24,442 nucleotides of DNA. Source: a virus. A model generated the notes under the pieces. It was not told the DNA's origin. It made no database searches and saw only the letters and a list, made by a program, of their open reading frames with translations. Of the stretch, positions 21,824-24,442 are shown one piece after another (position 1 is the stretch's first letter; every line of letters starts with the position of its first letter). The stretch covers positions 1 to 24,442 of IMG/VR virus record IMGVR_UViG_3300014711_000008. One strand, written 5' to 3'. The position numbers and the translations under genes were made by a program.

Positions 21824-21997
21824 ATGAGATTCGTTTTCCGCGCTCAGAACGCGATCGTGTTCTACGACTTTGACTACGAGGAATTTGTGGTCAAGTTTTA
21901 CCGGGGTCCCGAGGTCATCGAAGACGGTGACTACTTCACCGACGACCAGGACGACGCCATTGCAACCGCCTGCAGTTTTCAATTGGAGCCAGCATGA
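21824..21997 (+). CDS. 57-aa acidic early protein, unknown
   Basis: The start at 21824 has AAGGAG upstream. The protein (MRFVFRAQNAIVFYDFDYEE) has a short beta-rich N-terminus and a strongly acidic middle (EDGDYFTDDQDDAIATA). Acidic early proteins can mimic DNA, but nothing specific supports that here. The stop overlaps the next start (ATGA). Confidence 0.65.
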   Translation: MRFVFRAQNAIVFYDFDYEEFVVKFYRGPEVIEDGDYFTDDQDDAIATACSFQLEPA

Positions 21998-22170
21998 GAG
22001 ACCAACTACTGTCCAACGCCAAGCAGTTTGACTACTACGCCAGCGTGACCACCGGCGAAAGCCGCGAGCGCTGGCTTGCCAAGGCAGCTGACTTGCGTGC
22101 CCAGGCTGCTGCCGCCCCCGTCAAGATGCCTGAATGGCAGATGCCCGAGTGGGGCACTCGCGGGACCTGA
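21994..22170 (+). CDS. 58-aa early protein, unknown
   Basis: The frame runs from ATG at 21994, coupled by ATGA, to TGA at 22168-22170. GGAG lies 6 nt upstream. The N-terminal half is helical (MRDQLLSNAKQFDYYASVTT, GESRERWLAKAADLRAQ) and the C-terminus holds a repeated MPEWQMPEWG. The structured RNA repeat begins at its stop codon. Confidence 0.65.
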   Translation: MRDQLLSNAKQFDYYASVTTGESRERWLAKAADLRAQAAAAPVKMPEWQMPEWGTRGT

Positions 22171-22177
22171 CCTCAGC

Positions 22178-22218
22178 GTGATGCACCGTGACAGGGTGCA
22201 TTGCAGTGCGGTCGCACT
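22178..22218 (+). promoter_or_regulatory. Structured intergenic RNA element, copy 2
   Basis: Hairpin A: GTGATGCACC/GGTGCATTGC with the same loop GTGACAG (22178-22204). Hairpin B: AGTGC/GCACT, loop GGTC (22205-22218). A CCAAC/GTTGG hairpin (22225-22239) follows before the ribosome binding site. See copy 1 at 21444-21485. Confidence 0.65.
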
Positions 22219-22257
22219 ACCGATCCAACCGGTTGTTGGAAATCATTGGAGAAAACC

Positions 22258-22602
22258 ATGAATGCACCTACCACCTACATGCGTCGCAAAGCCTACGGCG
22301 ACAAGTCCTGGACCGCCAAGACCGTCGAGGAATTCGAGCTCAACGGCCGGACAGCCCAGCTGACGGTCAGCACCAGCAAAAACGACCGGGGTGAGTTGAC
22401 CACCTCTGCCAGCATCGGTTTCGTCACCGGTCCTGGTGTCGTGACCACTGCGATCTTCAGCGACTACTTCAAGTGGCTGGAACGCAAAGCCACCCGCTGC
22501 ACCGAGAAAGCAGTCTCGGAACAGCAGGCCCGCAACGTCACCAACTGGGCCCAGCTCAAGGACGCCGTCTTCGCCTTCTACGCTGCCAAGGCAGCCGCCT
22601 GA
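22258..22602 (+). CDS. 114-aa early protein, unknown
   Basis: The start at 22258 (MNAPTTYMRRKAYGDKSWTA) has TTGGAG upstream. A beta-rich first half (AQLTVSTSKNDRGELTTSAS) leads to a helical C-terminus (YFKWLERKATRCTEKAVSEQ and WAQLKDAVFAFYAAKA). I recognise no family. The second RNA element lies just upstream, so it may be subject to the same control as the 95-aa gene. Confidence 0.75.
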   Translation: MNAPTTYMRRKAYGDKSWTAKTVEEFELNGRTAQLTVSTSKNDRGELTTSASIGFVTGPGVVTTAIFSDYFKWLERKATRCTEKAVSEQQARNVTNWAQLKDAVFAFYAAKAAA

Positions 22603-22616
22603 CAAGGGGACACGAG

Positions 22617-22886
22617 ATGCCTTTCACCGTCTACGTCAAACGCTACCAGGACGCCGAGCCGGTAGCCGTCACCAAAGCCACCACCGCCGGCCAGGCCCTT
22701 CGCAAGATGGGCAGCGTGATCAGTGGCAAGAACCGGATCGCCAGCCTGGAACAGTGCTACGCGATCGGCAGCCGGTTCGGCTGGATCTACAGCCGCGACG
22801 AGCTCGCCACGCTGGTGCGTCACAGCACCCGCCCCCTGAGAGGGACCGAAGCCCGGTTCCAGCCTACCGATAAACCTTTCGCCTAA
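22617..22886 (+). CDS. 89-aa early protein, unknown
   Basis: The start at 22617 (MPFTVYVKRYQDAEPVAVTK) has AAGGGG upstream, 14 bases after the previous stop. The middle has a helix ATTAGQALRKMGSVISGKNR and a GSRFGWIYSRDELATLV segment. It is basic overall. There is no recognised domain. Confidence 0.7.
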   Translation: MPFTVYVKRYQDAEPVAVTKATTAGQALRKMGSVISGKNRIASLEQCYAIGSRFGWIYSRDELATLVRHSTRPLRGTEARFQPTDKPFA

Positions 22887-22903
22887 CTTTTGGAGATACC
22901 ACC

Positions 22904-23848
22904 ATGGCACACGAACTCACCACACGCGCCGACGGCTCTGTCGAATTTGCTTACCTGGCCTCTGACGGCACACCCTGGCACGGCCTTGGCCAAGCCCTGG
23001 AGGACGGCACCAGCCTGGACGCCTGGCGCACCGCTGCCGGCATGGACTGGCGCATCAAGCGCGGCGTCGTCCGCTTCAACACCAGCTACGAAGGCGATCA
23101 GATGGAGCTGCCCGACCAGCACGTCCTGTTCCGCTCTGACACCAAGGCGCCACTCGGCGTCGTGTCTCGCAAGTACCAGGTGGTCCAGCCCGCTGAGGTC
23201 ATCGAATTCTTCCGTGACATCGCTCGCGCTGGCGGCCTGGAGTTGTCCGCAGCCGGCACGATCTACGGCGGCAAGCGCTTCTGGGCCACGGCCAAGATCG
23301 GCGAAGCAGCGCCCACCTCGGTGCGCGACACCATCGGCGGCTACATCCTGATCAGCACATCGGCTGACGGTTCGCTGGCCACCGAAGTGCGCCGCACCAC
23401 CGTTCGCGCTGTCTGCAAGAACACGCTGGCCATGGCCTTCGGCGACGCGGCTGCTATCAAGGTCTCGCACCGCTCGGTGTTCGACCCTGCCCAGGTCAAG
23501 GACTTCATGGGCCTGAACACTGCAGCCTGGGACTCGTTCCGTGACAACGTCACCCGTCTGGCCAACATGCCTGTGATCCAGGACGAGGCCGAAGACATCC
23601 TGGCCAAGATCTTTGGCGGCAACGAGAGCGCCGGGTTCAAGCGCACGCTTGGCCTGTTCAACGGCGAAGGCATGGGCGCCACGCTCGACGGCGTGATGGG
23701 CACCCGCTGGGGCCTGCTCAACGCGGTGACGGAATACGCCGACCACCACGTCCGCGCTCGCTCCGACGAGAACCGCTTCGTCGCCTCCCAGTGGGGTGCC
23801 GGTGCTGACCTGAAGAAGCGTGCCCTGGCTGCGCTTCTGCCAGCCTGA
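22904..23848 (+). CDS. DUF932 / TIGR03299 phage-plasmid protein
   Basis: This 314-aa protein starts MAHELTTRADG and has the PWHGLG signature at about residues 24-29, VSRKYQVVQPAEVIEFFRDI at about 87-106 and the later VRRTTVRAVCKNTLAMAF segment, all typical of DUF932 proteins found on phages and plasmids. The biochemical role of the family is not established; it is often near replication or anti-restriction genes. The start at 22904 has CTTTTGGAGAT upstream, shared with other early genes. It is the largest early gene here. Confidence 0.88.
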   Translation: MAHELTTRADGSVEFAYLASDGTPWHGLGQALEDGTSLDAWRTAAGMDWRIKRGVVRFNTSYEGDQMELPDQHVLFRSDTKAPLGVVSRKYQVVQPAEVIEFFRDIARAGGLELSAAGTIYGGKRFWATAKIGEAAPTSVRDTIGGYILISTSADGSLATEVRRTTVRAVCKNTLAMAFGDAAAIKVSHRSVFDPAQVKDFMGLNTAAWDSFRDNVTRLANMPVIQDEAEDILAKIFGGNESAGFKRTLGLFNGEGMGATLDGVMGTRWGLLNAVTEYADHHVRARSDENRFVASQWGAGADLKKRALAALLPA

Positions 23849-23859
23849 AGGGGAGCCGC

Positions 23860-23961
23860 ATGCGACTCATTGACCGCGTCTTCCCCCTGGTCTGCACCCT
23901 GCTGTTCATCGCAGGGTTGGTGATCCTTTTTCTGGATCTGATGGTATGGCGTCCGAACTGA
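23860..23961 (+). CDS. 33-aa single-helix membrane peptide
   Basis: The frame MRLIDRVFPLVCTLLFIAGL ends VILFLDLMVWRPN. One transmembrane helix covers about residues 8-29. GGGGAG lies 5 nt before the ATG. It overlaps the next gene by 16 bp. Small early membrane peptides can act in host takeover or exclusion; the function here is unknown. Confidence 0.6.
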   Translation: MRLIDRVFPLVCTLLFIAGLVILFLDLMVWRPN

Positions 23962-24143
23962 CGGACCTGGAACGCGAGCTGCTCAAGGCCCTGGCCCAGC
24001 TGCTCGCGGTTGCCACCTATGATGTCGAATCCGGGCCCGCCCGGCTTCGCATCAAGAACAAGGCCAAGCGCCTGATCAAGGAAAACCCCCTGTGTCCAAA
24101 AACTCCTGGCGCCGGTGCTCCGGCTGCAGCAAAGACCGCCTGA
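23946..24143 (+). CDS. 65-aa basic helical protein, unknown
   Basis: MASELTDLERELLKALAQLL is a helical N-terminus, followed by a basic KNKAKRLIKENP and an Ala/Pro-rich tail. The start at 23946 lies within the preceding gene, so translation may be coupled. The 3' end overlaps the next frame by 52 bp, so either the tail or the next gene's start is uncertain. Confidence 0.55.
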   Translation: MASELTDLERELLKALAQLLAVATYDVESGPARLRIKNKAKRLIKENPLCPKTPGAGAPAAAKTA

Positions 24144-24229
24144 TCGAAGGCGGCTGCGAACTGTCTCCCCTCAAGTGGCTGTGCGCCACTTGCTGGGGCC
24201 GCTTCATTCAACGGAAATTCAAGCTATGA
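24092..24229 (+). CDS. 45-aa CxxC...CxxC protein, probable zinc-binding
   Basis: A GTG start at 24092 (AAGGAA upstream) gives a protein with CSGC at residues 9-12, a further Cys at 22 and CATC at 31-34, a probable zinc ribbon. The stop overlaps the next ATG (ATGA), which supports translation. The unusual start and 52-bp overlap with the preceding gene lower confidence. Confidence 0.5.
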   Translation: MSKNSWRRCSGCSKDRLIEGGCELSPLKWLCATCWGRFIQRKFKL

Positions 24230-24442
24230 CCCCCGTAACCCTTGCCGCTTTCCTGGACCTTGACTGGTCCGACAACGTGCGCCACAAGTTGCGCGTCATC
24301 GCCGACCGCGACGACGTCAAGCACCTGGTGGGCGTCTACGTGGGCAAGAAGCTCACCGCTTCGGTGTTCACCGAAACGCCCGAAGAGTGGCCGCTCAACG
24401 CTGTGGTCTGGACCAAGGCCCCCAAGGCCGGACTGTCCAAGA
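24226..24442 (+). CDS. Early protein, partial, unknown
   Basis: The frame opens at ATG 24226 (ATGA with the previous stop) and is open for 72 codons to the window edge. MTPVTLAAFLDLDWSDNVRH continues with HKLRVIADRDDVKHLVGVYV and a beta strand with TASVFTETPEEW. No family can be named from this fragment. Confidence 0.65.
   Translation, partial: MTPVTLAAFLDLDWSDNVRHKLRVIADRDDVKHLVGVYVGKKLTASVFTETPEEWPLNAVVWTKAPKAGLSK

Noticed and set aside
22883-23749. Minus-strand frame of 288 codons
   Set aside because: It is antisense to the DUF932 gene, which has family motifs and a strong ribosome binding site.

Overview
The window is one arm of a tailed double-stranded DNA phage genome with podovirus-type virion genes. 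The evidence is a P22-like portal, an N4-gp56-type major capsid protein, an SU10-like adaptor, a P22 gp10-like tail protein, repeat-rich tail fibres and a GH19 endolysin with a nested spanin pair. The DNA is GC-rich, ribosome binding sites are strong GGAG types, and promoters are sigma70-like. I infer a host among freshwater or soil betaproteobacteria (Burkholderiales-like) from fibre and lysis protein style; nothing in the window proves it. I saw no integrase, tRNA, CRISPR array or insertion sequence.

Layout. A divergent control region at about 20754-21226 splits the window. Leftward on the minus strand run the late genes: three small proteins, terS, terL, a small beta-rich protein, portal, a 66-aa protein, scaffold, major capsid protein, two small head proteins, a 140-aa protein, adaptor, gp10-like tail protein, large fibre, a 78-aa protein, a second beta-repeat protein, a 50-aa mini-fibre-like protein, a lysis region (three membrane proteins, a lipoprotein, Rz/Rz1, endolysin), and finally a virion-type protein made of 11-residue repeats that runs off the left edge. 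Rightward on the plus strand is a run of small, mostly unknown early genes, with one recognisable DUF932/TIGR03299 protein, running off the right edge.

The most unusual signal is non-coding. Four predicted promoters (minus at 20828-20856, 15474-15503 and 1253-1281; plus at 20977-21005) have the same design. A hairpin begins exactly 6 nt after the -10 box, so it would sit at the very 5' end of each transcript, and a further hairpin, usually terminator-like, follows before the first gene. The 5' hairpins of the three late leaders share GTGCG(C/T)CC. Two of the late leaders share an identical second stem. Separately, the early operon carries a duplicated two-hairpin RNA element (21444-21485 and 22178-22218) with compensatory base changes. 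Three GTTG-N8-CAAC-type dyads spaced 33-34 bp lie between the divergent promoters. Together these suggest a phage-encoded or RNA-based scheme for controlling early and late transcription.

Small genes supplied here include the 50-aa gene at 3862-4014, Rz1, the 72-aa lipoprotein, and the 58-, 33- and 45-aa early genes. Both genes cut by the window edges are also included.
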